DNA from: Deltaproteobacteria bacterium UBA2221
Lineage (GTDB): Bacteria > Desulfobacterota > Syntrophorhabdia > Syntrophorhabdales > WCHB1-27
NCBI GenBank assembly: GCA_002328485.1
Contig: DCUF01000087.1
Span: forward strand, 1-13,369
Reading direction: 5' to 3'
Length of the DNA: 13,369 bases
A program made the translations under genes and the position numbers. The notes below the pieces were generated by a model that worked only from the letters and a program-made list of their open reading frames with translations, was not told the origin of the DNA and did not search any database. Numbering within the stretch: position 1 is the first letter of the stretch; every line of letters starts with the position of its first letter. This document shows, in pieces, positions 13,188 through 13,369 of this stretch.

Positions 13188-13369
13188 CCGGGCACACCCT
13201 TCCTTTTCAATAAGGAGACGACAAAATGTTCTTCCTGCTCTCGGGTTTTCAGGTTCTCGTCTATCTTTGCCATCTTGAGCGCTTCGAGGACTTCCCCGAG
13301 GAAACGACCCTCCTCTACCCCCAATTGCTTCAGGTCTTGGCCTGTCAAGTGGGGCCGTATGGTGTCGGC
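13184..13369 (-). CDS. cca: CCA tRNA nucleotidyltransferase, C-terminal end (partial)
   Basis: A frame entering from the right edge encodes the last 61 residues of a protein and stops at TGA 13184. The visible part has 'LTGQDLKQLGVEEGRFLGEVLEALKMAKID', followed by 'LKTREQEEHFV'. This closely fits the C-terminal tRNA-binding region of class II CCA-adding or poly(A)-polymerase-like enzymes (LTGxDL, LGxxxGxxxGxxLxxxxxAxxDG, TREEE). These enzymes add or repair the CCA end of tRNA. The catalytic domain lies outside the window. The stop overlaps the scpA GTG start (GTGA), so the genes form one operon. Confidence 0.85.
   Translation of the reverse strand, partial: ADTIRPHLTGQDLKQLGVEEGRFLGEVLEALKMAKIDENLKTREQEEHFVVSLLKRKGVPG

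Overview
The window looks like chromosomal DNA of an anaerobic, probably Desulfobacterota (deltaproteobacterial; Syntrophorhabdus-like) bacterium. This placement is an inference: strong Shine-Dalgarno sites, LysR, ScpA, SppA and a bacterial CCA-adding enzyme show a bacterium, and the UbiD/UbiX plus phenylacetate-CoA-ligase-like content fits anaerobic metabolism of aromatic or other organic acids. No rRNA, tRNA, CRISPR, transposase or phage gene was seen.

Region 1 (about 1-2400, + strand) is a compact three-gene operon: a UbiD-family decarboxylase, a UbiX flavin prenyltransferase, and a DUF120 protein related to the archaeal CTP-dependent riboflavin kinase RibK. Read together it is a self-contained prenylated-FMN module: RibK would make FMN, UbiX would prenylate it, and UbiD would use the product.

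Region 2 (about 9550 down to 2508, - strand) is an uncharacterised gene set. In transcription order it holds a phytoene-desaturase-like FAD oxidoreductase, a small protein with an Ala/Pro-rich tail, a second phytoene-desaturase-like oxidoreductase, a tandemly duplicated alpha/beta-barrel-like protein, a PaaK-like acyl-CoA ligase, and a 59-residue protein. After a strong hairpin comes a 190-residue protein of unknown family. There is no phytoene synthase or other carotenoid gene, so the oxidoreductases probably act on something else, possibly a substrate activated by the ligase. Strong hairpins lie at 5649-5683 and 3130-3158.

Region 3 (9548-10975) holds a 438-base intergenic region and a divergent LysR-type regulator. 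The intergenic DNA carries a good sigma70-type promoter for the regulator, overlapped by a large AT-rich palindrome. It also carries a T-N11-A dyad nearer the oxidoreductase gene. The regulator is the natural candidate to control region 2.

Region 4 (11062-13369) is housekeeping: a COG4119-type NUDIX hydrolase on +, then on - the 3' end of a CCA tRNA nucleotidyltransferase, scpA and sppA. These last three are joined by 4-base GTGA stop/start overlaps.
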